Shown here: positions 1 through 9,518 of the stretch, in pieces
Layout: every line of letters starts with the position of its first letter
Position numbering within the stretch: position 1 is the first letter of the stretch
From: Spongiihabitans sp963422685
GTDB taxonomy: Bacteria; Pseudomonadota; Gammaproteobacteria; Arenicellales; Poriferihabitantaceae
DNA: 64,000 nucleotides
Assembly (NCBI GenBank): GCA_963422685.1
Contig: OY730442.1
Location: forward strand, 1,240,001 to 1,304,000
Direction: 5' to 3'
Made by a program: the position numbers and the translations under genes
Notes under the pieces: generated by a model
Database searches by the model: none
What the model was told of the DNA's origin: nothing
Seen by the model: the letters and a program-made list of their open reading frames with translations, nothing else

Positions 1-587
1 GGCACGATCAGTTGCCGCGTGGTTTGCGCCGCCAAAGAAATATCTACTTCGGTCTGTGCCAGCCGATGCCCGTCCGTGGCAATTGCCCGCAGCGAATTTT
101 CACCGAGTTCAAACAGCACACCATTCAGGTAATAGCGAACATCCTGCACCGCCATTGCAAAGGCGGTTCGGTTTAATACATTTCTCAAATCCGACTGTTT
201 AATTTTAAACCGTTCTTCCCAATTATCCGCTTCTATTCTGGGAAAATCCCCGGCATCCAGAGTTTTTAGTGTATAGCGGCTCCCGCCCGAGGAGATGACA
301 ACCGTATTGGATTCATATTTAAGGGAGATAGTCGCATTTTCCGGCAGCATTCGCGTAATATCAAAGATCTTGCGCGAAGATAAGGTAAATGCTCCATTCT
401 CGCCGGTTACTTCATCAATACACTCCAGAATTTCAACTTCTAGATCCGTGCCTACCAGATTTAACTTTCCATTAGTATGGTTGAAATACAAATTCGCAAG
501 AATCGGGAGAGTTTGTCGCTTTTCGACAACGCTGTTCACCAGATTTAACGCCGGCAGTAATTGTGCTCTGGCTATTTTTATATTCAT
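1..587 (-). CDS. dnaN: DNA polymerase III beta sliding clamp, 5' part (runs off the window)
   Basis: The sliding clamp is a ring-shaped dimer that tethers DNA polymerase III to DNA during replication. About 195 N-terminal residues are visible out of the usual ~366, reading leftwards from ATG at 585-587; the rest lies outside the window. The opening MNIKIARAQLLPAL, the TLPILAN stretch and ATDGHRLA are typical of the family's first and second clamp domains. The gene follows dnaA on the same strand, the classic dnaA-dnaN order, across a 344-bp spacer rich in DnaA boxes. No frame problem is visible in the part present. Confidence 0.95.
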   Translation of the reverse strand, partial: MNIKIARAQLLPALNLVNSVVEKRQTLPILANLYFNHTNGKLNLVGTDLEVEILECIDEVTGENGAFTLSSRKIFDITRMLPENATISLKYESNTVVISSGGSRYTLKTLDAGDFPRIEADNWEERFKIKQSDLRNVLNRTAFAMAVQDVRYYLNGVLFELGENSLRAIATDGHRLAQTEVDISLAAQTTRQLIV

Positions 588-931
588 AAGTATTTATAGT
601 AAGAATGTTTATAGGCTTTGTGGATTAGTGGAAAACTTAAATAAAAGACTGTTTTACAGTCACTTATAAATCACTTTTGTTGTGAGTAAGATCAGGGATA
701 AGTATTGTAAAACCAAACAGTTTTTTGTGGGTAAGTCTTTATCCACAGAACCGCCCACATATAATAGAGAGATGTGCACAGGAAAATCACAATTTTATAC
801 ACAGGCCATGGACTTCAGTTAAAACCGGAATCTGCGGGAAAAACTCCGGGAGCATGAAAAGAAATGTTGCATGGTCAATGTCAATGAACAACCAATGGGG
901 TAATCCGCAATCGCGGCCCGCAAAACCGGGC
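588..931. other. dnaA-dnaN spacer with a DnaA-box cluster, candidate oriC
   Basis: This 344-bp spacer has no convincing gene. Two perfect DnaA boxes of the TTATNCACA type lie at 739-747 (TTATCCACA) and 795-803 (TTATACACA). Three one-mismatch boxes in the opposite orientation lie at 619-627, 681-689 and 726-734. An AT-rich stretch around 628-672 could serve as the unwinding element. The density of boxes supports an origin, or at least DnaA-mediated control of dnaN. A second candidate lies upstream of dnaA. I cannot choose between them without GC-skew data. Confidence 0.6.
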
Positions 932-2317
932 CTATCCACCAAATAAACGCTGCAAGTTTCTATGATCTTCCTTGATTCCGGTATCGGATTCGACCAATTC
1001 CGCTATTTTTCTGCACGCATGTAAAACAGTGGTATGGTCCCGGCCGCCGAAATGGTCGCCTATTTGCGGCAAACTCATACTGGTCAATTCCTTGGCAAAG
1101 TGCATCGCTAATTGTCTGGGTCGAGCCACAGCTCTGGCGCGGTTTTTCGACAATAAATCGGCTATTCTGATCTTGTAATACTCCGCCACAGTCTGCTGGA
1201 TATTTTCGATACTTATCCGTTTCCTCTGATAGTTTAATAAATCCTTGAGCGCTTCGCGAGCCAGTTTCATATCGATGGGGCGTTCATTAAAACGGGCACT
1301 TGCCAGTATTGTGTGCAGCGCACCCTCAAGATCCCGGACATTCGAATGTACAGTACGGGCAATAAAAAACGCGACATCATCGGGCAGTTCTATGCCGTGC
1401 TGCAAAGATTTCTTTTCCAATATGGCAACCCGGGTTTCGAGTTCAGGAATATCGATAGAAACGGTTAAGCCACTGCCGAATCTGGAGATCAGGCGTTCTT
1501 CGACATTGCTTATTGCTTTCGGGATGCGGTCGCTGGTGATGATTATTTGTCGCTGGCCTTCCAAAAGAGCATTAAAGGTATGAAAAAATTCTTCCTGGGA
1601 TTGGGTTTTCCTGGAGAAAAACTGTATATCATCGATCAACAGGGCGTCCAGTGAGCGGTAGTGCTTTTTAAATTCATTCATGGTGTTGTTCTTTATGGCC
1701 TTGACCATATCGTTGACGAAAAGCTCGGAATGAATATAAATGACTTTCGCGCTAGGACTCGATTGTAGAATCAGATGACCCGCAGCCTGCATCAGATGTG
1801 TTTTACCCAGACCCACACCACCGTATATAAACAGCGGATTGAAAGTTCCACCTGGATGTTGTCCCACCTGCAAAGCGGCTGCTCTGGCGAGTTGATTGGA
1901 TTTCCCTTCTACATGGTTATCAAAAATATACTCGGCTTTGAGTACACCGCCTGCGTATGGCAGAGAATAATCAGTTTTCGGTTCCGGCAAACCAGGGCCT
2001 GCCGCATTGGCACGCGGCCCGGCGGAAGTGGTGGAAGCCATCGCCGCGTTTTCCAGACCATAACTGCCAATTTCAAACCAGACCCGGTTTATGCCGATGT
2101 CCGTCGCCAGAATAGTATTTTCGATTTGGTTCAAAAGGTTTTGTTTTACATAATCCAGTACGTAACGGTTCGGAGCGAGCAGGCGCAGCGTCTGTCCATC
2201 GAAAAAATGCTGCAGCGGCTTAACCCAGGTATGCATATCTTCTGTGGATAATTCCTCCTGTAATGCCTGGAGACAGGTTTCCCAGTTTTTGAAACTGTTC
2301 AAAATTTGTTCACTCAA
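932..2317 (-). CDS. dnaA: Chromosomal replication initiator DnaA
   Basis: DnaA is the AAA+ ATPase that binds DnaA boxes and opens oriC. At 461 aa it is close to the usual gammaproteobacterial length. Visible parts are the N-terminal DnaB-interaction domain (about 1-85), a variable linker rich in Ala/Gly (about 90-115), the Walker A motif GGVGLGKTH near residue 165, Walker B LLIDDIQFF, and the C-terminal DNA-binding signature GGRDHTTVLHACRKI near 424-438. A perfect DnaA box lies inside its own 5' coding sequence at 2243-2251 and another upstream at 2478-2486, which fits autoregulation. It is followed by dnaN on the same strand. Confidence 0.98.
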   Translation of the reverse strand: MSEQILNSFKNWETCLQALQEELSTEDMHTWVKPLQHFFDGQTLRLLAPNRYVLDYVKQNLLNQIENTILATDIGINRVWFEIGSYGLENAAMASTTSAGPRANAAGPGLPEPKTDYSLPYAGGVLKAEYIFDNHVEGKSNQLARAAALQVGQHPGGTFNPLFIYGGVGLGKTHLMQAAGHLILQSSPSAKVIYIHSELFVNDMVKAIKNNTMNEFKKHYRSLDALLIDDIQFFSRKTQSQEEFFHTFNALLEGQRQIIITSDRIPKAISNVEERLISRFGSGLTVSIDIPELETRVAILEKKSLQHGIELPDDVAFFIARTVHSNVRDLEGALHTILASARFNERPIDMKLAREALKDLLNYQRKRISIENIQQTVAEYYKIRIADLLSKNRARAVARPRQLAMHFAKELTSMSLPQIGDHFGGRDHTTVLHACRKIAELVESDTGIKEDHRNLQRLFGG

Positions 2318-2564
2318 TTAGAATGTTGATAGAATACCGCATGATGGTGATGGGCCAATCCGGTAACCCGTAACCGAATAACATATTGATTTTATTATAT
2401 AAATAATATGTATGATAATTAAAATCGGCGGCTGGATTGTCCTGCTTGTACAGCAAGTCTAATATTAACTGATGATTTTATCCACATACGATGATTTAAA
2501 TTTCGGAAAATTTATCGCGAGTTTCAACCAGTAGGCATTAAGAGGTAAACATGGGGCAGCAGAT
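2318..2564. other. AT-rich region upstream of dnaA, candidate oriC or dnaA promoter
   Basis: This spacer separates divergent dnaA and the dehydrogenase gene. It holds a strongly AT-rich tract at 2381-2425 with an inverted repeat (ACATATT at 2381-2387 and AATATGT at 2405-2411), and a perfect TTATCCACA box at 2478-2486. An AT-rich element plus a DnaA box beside dnaA is the layout of a DNA-unwinding element or of the autoregulated dnaA promoter. Confidence 0.5.
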
Positions 2565-5075
2565 ATGAGAACCCGGGCAAAAGCGGTGGTGATTGGCGGC
2601 GGAGTGGTTGGTACCAGCACACTTTACCATTTGGCGCGAAAGGGCTGGACCAATTCGGTACTGCTGGAAAGAAAGGAACTGGCCTCGGGGTCAACCTGGC
2701 ATGCGGCCGGTTTGCTGCCGCTTTTCAATATGAGTTACTCGGTGGGAAAGCTGCATCAGTATTCCGTCAGGTTTTATCAGGAACTGGAGCAGGAAACCGG
2801 ATTGTCAACTGGTTTCAGGCGAGTCAGTAATATCCGCCTGGCTTGTACAGAGGAGCGCATGGACGAATACCGATATTATGCCGGCGTAGGAAAAACCGTG
2901 GGGGTGGAAACCCGATTTCTCACCCCGCAGCAAGTCAAGGAAATCTGGCCGATGTGCAATACCGCAGGATTAGTCGGTGCAATTCAACATCCACAAGACG
3001 GGTATATTCAACCAAACGACCTGACCACCGCGCTTGCCAAAGGCGCACGCGCTCGTGGAGCGGAAATATATCGCCACACCTGCGTCACAGCCATCAAAGA
3101 ACAGGACAAAGGCTGGCTGGTAAAAACGCCTAAAGGCGATATCGCCTGTCAGCATGTGATTGCCTGTACCGGCAGTTTTGCCCGCAAAACCGGTGCCATG
3201 GTTGGACTCGATATTCCGGTTATACCGGTACAGCATCAGTACATCGTGACCGAACCCCATGCCGATATTCTGGCCCGAAAACAACAGGGGCTGCCCGAAC
3301 AAGGCGTATTGCGCGAATCCGATGCCGGCTATTATCTGCGGGAAGAGGCGGGGGGATTATTACTCGGGCCCTATGAGAAAAGCGCTCCATGCTGCTACGT
3401 GGATGGACCGGATGAAGATTGCGAGAACGAGCTGTTCCAGGAAGACCTGGATCGACTGATGCCGCATATAGAAGCCTGCATAAACCGCGTACCGGCGTTT
3501 GGTGAAGTAGGTATAAAGCGGGTTTATAACGGCGCCATCGCCTATACCCCGGATGGAAATCCAATTGTCGGGCCGGCCTGGGGGTTAAAGCATTTTTGGT
3601 TAAACGAAGGCCACAGTTTTGGAATTACCGCGGCTGGAGGCGCAGGCTGGCAACTGGCGGAATGGATTGTGGATGGCGAGCCCACCGTGGACATGATGGG
3701 GGTGGACCCGCGGCGCTTTGGACCGTATGCAGCGCGAGGTTATTTACTGGAAAAGAATGAAGAGGCGTATAGAAATGTGTTCACCAATCATTTTCCGGAC
3801 GAAGAGCGGGCCGCTGCCACACCGCTTAAAACATCGCCTTGCTATGACCGGATGAAAGCACTGGGCGCGGTGTTCGGGCATATCTATGGATGGGAAAGAC
3901 CGAACTGGTTTGCACCGAAAGCATATCGATTACCGGCCGATGAGGTGGGAAGCGGAGAGGTGCTGCTCGGTGACAATACCTCGCCGCCATTGGCAGACGG
4001 GCGGATTGTGGAAAGATATTCATTCAGGCGCTCCAACTATTTTCCGTTCGTCGGGCAGGAATGCAGGCACGTCCGGGAAAAGGTCGGCATTTTAGATATG
4101 TCCGCCTTCGCAAAATTTGCCGTCAGCGGAGCCGGTGCACAAGCCTGGCTGGAATCCCTGGTATGCAACCGGATTCCCAAAGCCATCGGCCGGATTGGTC
4201 TATGCCACATGCTGTCCCTGAATGGCGGCGTGCGCGCCGAGTTCACCTGCTATAAAACCGGCGATAATGCCTATTATCTGGTTTCGGCCGGGGCGATGGA
4301 GCGCCATGATTTCGATTATCTGCATAAAAACCTGCCCGCGGATGGCAGCGTCAATCTGGCGAAAATCACCAGCCAGTACGGGGTGCTGGTGATTGCCGGG
4401 CCAAAATCCCGGGCGCTGCTGCAAAAACTCACCGATACGGATTTATCCGATGAAAAATTCAAATGGCTGACCGGAAAACCACTCAACATCAAAGCGGCCA
4501 GCGCGCAGGCATTGCGAGTCAATTTTGTCGGTGAGCTGGGCTATGAATTACACCATCCTGTAGAAATGCAGAACTATATCTTCGATGCGGTGATGGCCGC
4601 CGGCGCAGAGTTCGGTATCAAGCCTTTTGGAATACGGGCCATGGACAGCATGCGCCTGGAAAAATCCTATCGCCTGATACCCCGGGAAATGTCCATAGAA
4701 TACTGCGCATTCGAATCCGGGCTGGAGCGATTTATCCGCATCGACAAAGCAATCGACTTTATCGGTAAACAGGCGTTGCTGGACTGGCGCAGCCGTGGTT
4801 TTAATAACGCCTTCGTCACCTTGGCGATTGATGGCGTAACGGATGTCGACGCCAGAGGGTCCGAAGCAATATATAAAGACGCAGAGCTGGTCGGCCGGGC
4901 AACTTCCGGTGGATATGGCTTCAGAATTGAACAGTCGCTGGCGCTGGGGCTGGTCAAACCCGCATTGGCTGCAGTGGGAACGGAACTGCAAATAGATATT
5001 CTGGGCAAGCGTTTCCCGGCAACCGTGATCGCGGAGTCCCCCTATGACCCGCACAATCTGATCTTGAAATCCTGA
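2565..5075 (+). CDS. Dimethylglycine/sarcosine dehydrogenase-like flavoprotein with GcvT domain
   Basis: This 836-aa FAD enzyme probably oxidatively demethylates an N-methylated glycine (dimethylglycine, sarcosine or similar) and passes the one-carbon unit to folate. The N-terminal half is a DAO-type FAD domain with the dinucleotide motif VIGGGVVGTS at about residues 9-18. It also has GSTWHAAG near 43-50, whose His carries covalent FAD in characterised relatives. The C-terminal half (about 440-836) resembles glycine-cleavage T protein, with RYSFRRSNYF at the join and VGELGYELHHP further on. It starts at ATG 2565, divergent from dnaA. The exact substrate cannot be read from sequence. No electron-transfer partner is adjacent. 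Confidence 0.85.
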   Translation: MRTRAKAVVIGGGVVGTSTLYHLARKGWTNSVLLERKELASGSTWHAAGLLPLFNMSYSVGKLHQYSVRFYQELEQETGLSTGFRRVSNIRLACTEERMDEYRYYAGVGKTVGVETRFLTPQQVKEIWPMCNTAGLVGAIQHPQDGYIQPNDLTTALAKGARARGAEIYRHTCVTAIKEQDKGWLVKTPKGDIACQHVIACTGSFARKTGAMVGLDIPVIPVQHQYIVTEPHADILARKQQGLPEQGVLRESDAGYYLREEAGGLLLGPYEKSAPCCYVDGPDEDCENELFQEDLDRLMPHIEACINRVPAFGEVGIKRVYNGAIAYTPDGNPIVGPAWGLKHFWLNEGHSFGITAAGGAGWQLAEWIVDGEPTVDMMGVDPRRFGPYAARGYLLEKNEEAYRNVFTNHFPDEERAAATPLKTSPCYDRMKALGAVFGHIYGWERPNWFAPKAYRLPADEVGSGEVLLGDNTSPPLADGRIVERYSFRRSNYFPFVGQECRHVREKVGILDMSAFAKFAVSGAGAQAWLESLVCNRIPKAIGRIGLCHMLSLNGGVRAEFTCYKTGDNAYYLVSAGAMERHDFDYLHKNLPADGSVNLAKITSQYGVLVIAGPKSRALLQKLTDTDLSDEKFKWLTGKPLNIKAASAQALRVNFVGELGYELHHPVEMQNYIFDAVMAAGAEFGIKPFGIRAMDSMRLEKSYRLIPREMSIEYCAFESGLERFIRIDKAIDFIGKQALLDWRSRGFNNAFVTLAIDGVTDVDARGSEAIYKDAELVGRATSGGYGFRIEQSLALGLVKPALAAVGTELQIDILGKRFPATVIAESPYDPHNLILKS

Positions 5076-5257
5076 CAGAGACAACCCGGATGGGATTTAC
5101 TGGTCAGTAATTCGCCTTTTACCGGATCATTTGCAAGTGCAGGTTCGGCACCGCATACAGGACATTCGCTCAGGTTAATACGCTGTTTAAAATTAATTTG
5201 AGTATACCGGCCGATGTCATGAAAAACCGGGCCCGTGGAACCATGCCAGTGAGAGCT
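5042..5257 (-). pseudogene. Possible decayed LysW-like zinc-ribbon carrier protein
   Basis: On the minus strand an open frame without a usable start codon encodes a CPVCGAEPALANDPVKGELL core. This resembles LysW-type amino-group carrier proteins (CPxCG...GE plus a second CxxC). The expected second CPDCG pair is replaced by unrelated residues, and the frame ends inside the 3' end of the preceding gene. The rest of the 5076-5402 spacer shows nothing else. I read it as a relic; chance similarity to any short zinc ribbon is the alternative. Confidence 0.3.
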
Positions 5258-5402
5258 TTAGAACGATACTTGACAAATCGGGATTAATCAGGATGCAACA
5301 GCCTGACCTGAAATTTTAGGTCTGTAAGCGCTGTCAAATTTGATTATTATGAAAACCTGATGAAAACTATTAGAATAATTCGTTTTTATATCGATAAATA
5401 CA

Positions 5403-7016
5403 ATGCCAGCACAAATTGACCTGACCCGATATGATATCCACGGCTCCACAGAAATAGTGCATAACCCGAGCTACCAATGTCTGTTTGACGAAGAATCCAG
5501 AGAAGATCTCGACGGTTATGAAAAGGGCAGGCTGACCAGCAGCGGCGCGATGGCGGTGGATACCGGAATATTTACTGGTCGGTCGCCGGATGACAAGTAT
5601 ATCGTCCGCGATGACACCACGCGAGACACGTTCTGGTGGTCCGACCAGGGGCAAAACGACAACAAGCCCCTGTCCCGGGAAAACTGGGCCAGCCTCAAAG
5701 CCATCGTCGCCGGGCAATTATCGAATAAGCGCCTGTTTGTGGTGGATGCGTTTTGTGGCGCCAATCCCGACAGCCGGTTGTCGGTGCGCTTTATTATGGA
5801 AGTGGCCTGGCAGGCTCATTTTGTTAAAAATATGTTCATTCGGCCAGGCGAAGACGAGCTAAAGGATTTCAGCCCGGACTTCGTCGTCATCAATGGCGCA
5901 AAAGCCACCAACCCGAACTGGCGGGCAATGGGCCTGAATTCGGAGAATTTTATCGCCTTTAACGTCACCGAAAAAATGCAGCTTATCGGCGGCACCTGGT
6001 ATGGCGGAGAAATGAAAAAAGGCATGTTTTCAATGATGAACTATCTGCTGCCGCTACGTGGAATCGCGTCTATGCACTGCTCGGCCAATATCTCCGCAGC
6101 GGGGGAAACCGCCATCTTTTTCGGGTTGTCTGGAACCGGCAAAACCACATTGTCCACCGACCCCGGGCGCAGGTTGATTGGCGATGATGAACATGGCTGG
6201 GATGAACACGGCGTATTCAACTTCGAGGGCGGGTGCTATGCCAAGACCATTGGCCTGAGCGAACCGGCCGAGCCAGATATTTACCGGGCGATAAGGCGCG
6301 ATGCCCTGCTGGAAAATGTGCGCGTCAATAATGATGGCACGGTGGATTACCAGGACGGCGCCAAAACCCAGAATACCCGGGTTTCATATCCGATTTATCA
6401 CATTGACAACATTGTGAAACCAGTGTCCAGGGGCGGCCACGCCAGCAAAGTCATATTCCTCTCGGCCGATGCCTTCGGCGTGTTGCCGCCAGTTTCCAAA
6501 TTAACGCCGCAGCAGACAAAATACCATTTCCTGTCTGGATTCACGGCCAAGCTGGCCGGTACGGAGCGCGGAATAGACGCGCCCTCGCCGACCTTTTCGG
6601 CCTGCTTCGGCGCCGCGTTTCTGAGCCTGCACCCGACCAGATATGCGCAAGAACTGGCCAGGAAAATGAAACAGTGCAATGCCCGGGCGTATCTGGTAAA
6701 CACCGGCTGGAACGGCAGCGGCCAGCGTATTTCAATCAAAAATACCCGCGCCATAATCAATGCAATCCTGAACGGAGAAATCGAAAAATCGGCATTCAGG
6801 ACCATTCCGTACTTTGGGCTGGCTGTCCCGCAAACTCTGTGCGGGGTTGACCCTCGCATCCTCGACCCAAGGGATACTTATGACCGGGCAGCGCAATGGG
6901 ACGAAAAGGCCCGGACTCTGGCCAGGCTTTTTATTGAAAACTTTAAAAAATATGAAGACACCGATGCAGGCAGGGCGCTGGCGGCGGCGGGGCCCGCCAT
7001 AGGAAAAAGCGCATAG
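5403..7016 (+). CDS. pckA: Phosphoenolpyruvate carboxykinase (ATP)
   Basis: PckA converts oxaloacetate and ATP to PEP, CO2 and ADP, the first committed step of gluconeogenesis. At 537 aa it matches the ATP-dependent bacterial/plant family. Visible are the kinase-1a loop GLSGTGKTTLS near residues 241-251, the metal-binding LIGDDEHGWDE that follows, and the N-terminal TGRSPDDKYIVRD substrate motif. The start is ATG 5403 after a 327-bp spacer. It lies between the flavoprotein gene and rsmG, neither of which is functionally linked. It implies growth on amino or organic acids, in keeping with the surrounding catabolic genes. Confidence 0.97.
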   Translation: MPAQIDLTRYDIHGSTEIVHNPSYQCLFDEESREDLDGYEKGRLTSSGAMAVDTGIFTGRSPDDKYIVRDDTTRDTFWWSDQGQNDNKPLSRENWASLKAIVAGQLSNKRLFVVDAFCGANPDSRLSVRFIMEVAWQAHFVKNMFIRPGEDELKDFSPDFVVINGAKATNPNWRAMGLNSENFIAFNVTEKMQLIGGTWYGGEMKKGMFSMMNYLLPLRGIASMHCSANISAAGETAIFFGLSGTGKTTLSTDPGRRLIGDDEHGWDEHGVFNFEGGCYAKTIGLSEPAEPDIYRAIRRDALLENVRVNNDGTVDYQDGAKTQNTRVSYPIYHIDNIVKPVSRGGHASKVIFLSADAFGVLPPVSKLTPQQTKYHFLSGFTAKLAGTERGIDAPSPTFSACFGAAFLSLHPTRYAQELARKMKQCNARAYLVNTGWNGSGQRISIKNTRAIINAILNGEIEKSAFRTIPYFGLAVPQTLCGVDPRILDPRDTYDRAAQWDEKARTLARLFIENFKKYEDTDAGRALAAAGPAIGKSA

Positions 7017-7109
7017 AAAAATTGATAAACCCGGAGGAAATCCCCGGGAAAAACCGGTGTTCAGGCCGGTTCCATTGTGTTCGGAATCCAGCCACAACCA
7101 TCAAATAAA

Positions 7110-7757
7110 ATGACCACGCGGCAAGCCGGCATGGATAAACTGGTTCGCGGATGCCAGCAGCTCGGGATTGATATTGATTGTTACCAGCAGGCGAAACTGT
7201 TGCAGCACCTGGAATTGCTGGCAAAATGGAATAAGCGGTTAAACCTCACAGCAATCAATTCCGGCGAGCGGAGGATCAGCCATCATGTGCTTGATTGTCT
7301 GGCAATACAGAAATATGTGAAAGGGCGTTCATTGCTGGACATTGGCAGCGGCGGCGGCTTCCCCGGGTTGCCGCTGGCAATCGTAAATCCACAGTGGGCC
7401 GTTACACTGCTTGACAGTCGGGGCAAGAGAGTGGAATTTCTACGAAGCTGTATTGCAAATCTGGCCTTGAAAAATGTCTCCTTGGTAAACAGCCGCATTG
7501 AAGATTACCGGCCACCGGAAAAATTTGATACGCTTGCCGCCCGGGCATTTTCATCCCTTGCGGATCTGGTTCGGCTGAGCCAACCAAACCTGGCTCGGGG
7601 AACCCGGTTGCTGGCGCTTAAAGGCCGGTTCCCGGCGGAAGAAATCGCATTGCTTGTCAAACAACAGGGCGATGAAATCAAAAGCCGGACAAGCGTGGAA
7701 AAGCTCCAGGTACCCTGTATGGATGCGCAACGACATTTAATCATAATCGATTTTTAA
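7110..7757 (+). CDS. rsmG: 16S rRNA (guanine527-N7) methyltransferase
   Basis: RsmG (GidB) methylates G527 in the 530 loop of 16S rRNA using S-adenosylmethionine. The SAM-binding glycine loop reads LLDIGSGGGFPGLPLAI, followed by TLLDSRGKRVEFLR and a C-terminal ALKGRFPAEEI, all typical. ATG 7110 is taken as start; ATG 7131 (MDKLVRGC) would match the N-terminus of E. coli RsmG equally well, and no strong Shine-Dalgarno decides it. The gene sits two bases before parA, the usual rsmG-parA-parB order. The mnmG (gidA) gene that often precedes it is not here; pckA is upstream. Confidence 0.95.
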   Translation: MTTRQAGMDKLVRGCQQLGIDIDCYQQAKLLQHLELLAKWNKRLNLTAINSGERRISHHVLDCLAIQKYVKGRSLLDIGSGGGFPGLPLAIVNPQWAVTLLDSRGKRVEFLRSCIANLALKNVSLVNSRIEDYRPPEKFDTLAARAFSSLADLVRLSQPNLARGTRLLALKGRFPAEEIALLVKQQGDEIKSRTSVEKLQVPCMDAQRHLIIIDF

Positions 7758-7759
7758 AA

Positions 7760-8545
7760 GTGGCCAGAATCATTGCAGTAACCAACCAGAAAGGCGGTGT
7801 GGGTAAAACAACCACCGCTGTGAACCTGGCCTCGTCACTGACTCATGCCGGTAATCGGGTATTGCTGATTGATACCGACCCCCAGGGAAATGCCACGGTG
7901 GGGAGCGGGATTGCAATGCGTGAACTGGAGACTACAATTTATGAAGTATTGCTTGGCGAAGCCAGTATCCTCGAAGCCATCATCCCCACCCCATGTCGCT
8001 ACCATATCCTGCCATCCCACCCCGATTTGTCCGGCACTCAGGCTGAAATGGGGGAGCTTGAAGGCCGGGACCATCGTCTGCACCGGGCCTTAGGCGCAAT
8101 AGACGGAGATTACGACATGGTTCTCATTGACTGCCCACCGGCACTGAACGTATTAACGGTAAACGCATTGACTGCCGCAGGCGAGGTATTGATTCCGGTG
8201 CAATGTGAATATTATGCGCTGGAAGGGTTAACCAGTTTGATGGAAATCATCGCCCTGGTGAAACAGCGTCTGAATCCACAACTTGAAATTCTGGGATTGG
8301 TTCGTACCATGTATGATGGCAGAAACACCTTGGCTGTCGAAGTTTCCGAGCAGCTCCAGCAGCATTTTCCAGGCGAGCTTTTTCGCGCAGTGATTCCAAG
8401 AAATGTCCGTCTGGCGGAAGCGCCGGGCTATGGAAAACCCGTGCTGGATTATGATAGACGGTGTGCAGGTTCCCAATCTTATCTGGCGTTGGCCAGTGAG
8501 GTGTTGCGCCGAAAATTCACCCATAACCCACAGATGACGCAATAA
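7760..8545 (+). CDS. parA: Chromosome-partitioning ATPase ParA (Soj)
   Basis: ParA is the Walker-type ATPase that moves ParB-parS complexes during chromosome segregation. Of 261 aa, the deviant Walker A motif KGGVGKTTT sits at residues 11-19, and Walker B appears as DMVLIDCPPALNVL. The start is GTG 7760, two bases after the rsmG stop, so translation is likely coupled. parB follows after 10 bases. Length and motifs match the chromosomal (short) Soj type rather than plasmid ParA with an N-terminal HTH. Confidence 0.97.
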   Translation: MARIIAVTNQKGGVGKTTTAVNLASSLTHAGNRVLLIDTDPQGNATVGSGIAMRELETTIYEVLLGEASILEAIIPTPCRYHILPSHPDLSGTQAEMGELEGRDHRLHRALGAIDGDYDMVLIDCPPALNVLTVNALTAAGEVLIPVQCEYYALEGLTSLMEIIALVKQRLNPQLEILGLVRTMYDGRNTLAVEVSEQLQQHFPGELFRAVIPRNVRLAEAPGYGKPVLDYDRRCAGSQSYLALASEVLRRKFTHNPQMTQ

Positions 8546-8555
8546 GACTGAAACC

Positions 8556-9518
8556 GTGACCAGAAAGAAATCGAGCCAAAAAAGATCAAGCCAAAAAAGA
8601 TCAAGATTAGGTCGGGGGTTGGGAGCGTTACTCGGGGATGCCAAAGTTGCCCGGGCATTTACAGATAATGTGCCAGATATACAAAAGCCACCCCCGGGCG
8701 CCCGGTCTGATTTCGGGTTGAACACCGCAGGTTATGGCGACATCCCCATTGCGCAACTGCAGCGGGGCCGATACCAGCCACGCTCGCATATTAACCAACA
8801 GGCGCTGGCCGAATTAGCGGAGTCGATTAAATCCCAGGGGATTGTTCAGCCCCTGCTGGTGCGTCCGACCGCTGCAGGTCAATACGAGATTATTGCCGGC
8901 GAGCGGCGCTGGCGGGGCGCCCAGCTTGCCGGATTGGCAACGGTTCCTGTGGTCATTCGCGAGATTACGGACCAGGCGGCCATGGCGGTGGGGTTGATCG
9001 AAAACATCCAGCGCGAAAACCTCAACGCCATGGAACAGGCCAGAGGATACCAGCGTCTGATCAGGGAATTCGGGCTCACCCACCAGGAGGTTTCTGCGGC
9101 GGTGGGATGTTCTCGAACCGCAGTGAGCAATTTATTGAGAATGCTTGCGCTGCATCCGGCGGTGCAAAAGCGGGTCGAAAGCGGACAACTGGATATGGGG
9201 CATGCCCGGGCGCTGCTGTCGCTGGCTGAAGATGTCCAGGCTGAAACCGCTGCCAGGGTAATAAGCAAGGGGCTTTCGGTGCGGCAAACCGAGCGCTTGG
9301 TGAAGGCTGTCGCAAAGGCCGAAGCTGACCCTGAATCTGCTTCGGGTCAATCGCACCAAAGCCGGCAGTCAAAGGCCGATATCGCCCATCTGCAAGAGGA
9401 CCTTTCCACCCGACTCGGCGCCAGAGTGGTTATCCGGCACGGCGCAAAAAAAGGCAGGGTGGTCATCCATTATCATTCCCTGGACGAGCTGGACGGTATT
9501 CTTGAGCGGATAAGGTAG
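8556..9518 (+). CDS. parB: Chromosome-partitioning protein ParB (Spo0J)
   Basis: ParB is the CTPase and DNA-binding protein that loads at parS sites and spreads. The 320-aa sequence has the family opening LGRGLGALLGD and the nucleotide-binding box GERRWRGAQLAGL near 113-125. A helix-turn-helix follows at about 160-210, with a C-terminal dimerisation tail. The start is GTG 8556. The first 12 codons contain a small internal repeat (SSQKRSSQKRS) not normally present, which may be a slippage product. It is the last gene of the rsmG-parA-parB run. Confidence 0.97.
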   Translation: MTRKKSSQKRSSQKRSRLGRGLGALLGDAKVARAFTDNVPDIQKPPPGARSDFGLNTAGYGDIPIAQLQRGRYQPRSHINQQALAELAESIKSQGIVQPLLVRPTAAGQYEIIAGERRWRGAQLAGLATVPVVIREITDQAAMAVGLIENIQRENLNAMEQARGYQRLIREFGLTHQEVSAAVGCSRTAVSNLLRMLALHPAVQKRVESGQLDMGHARALLSLAEDVQAETAARVISKGLSVRQTERLVKAVAKAEADPESASGQSHQSRQSKADIAHLQEDLSTRLGARVVIRHGAKKGRVVIHYHSLDELDGILERIR

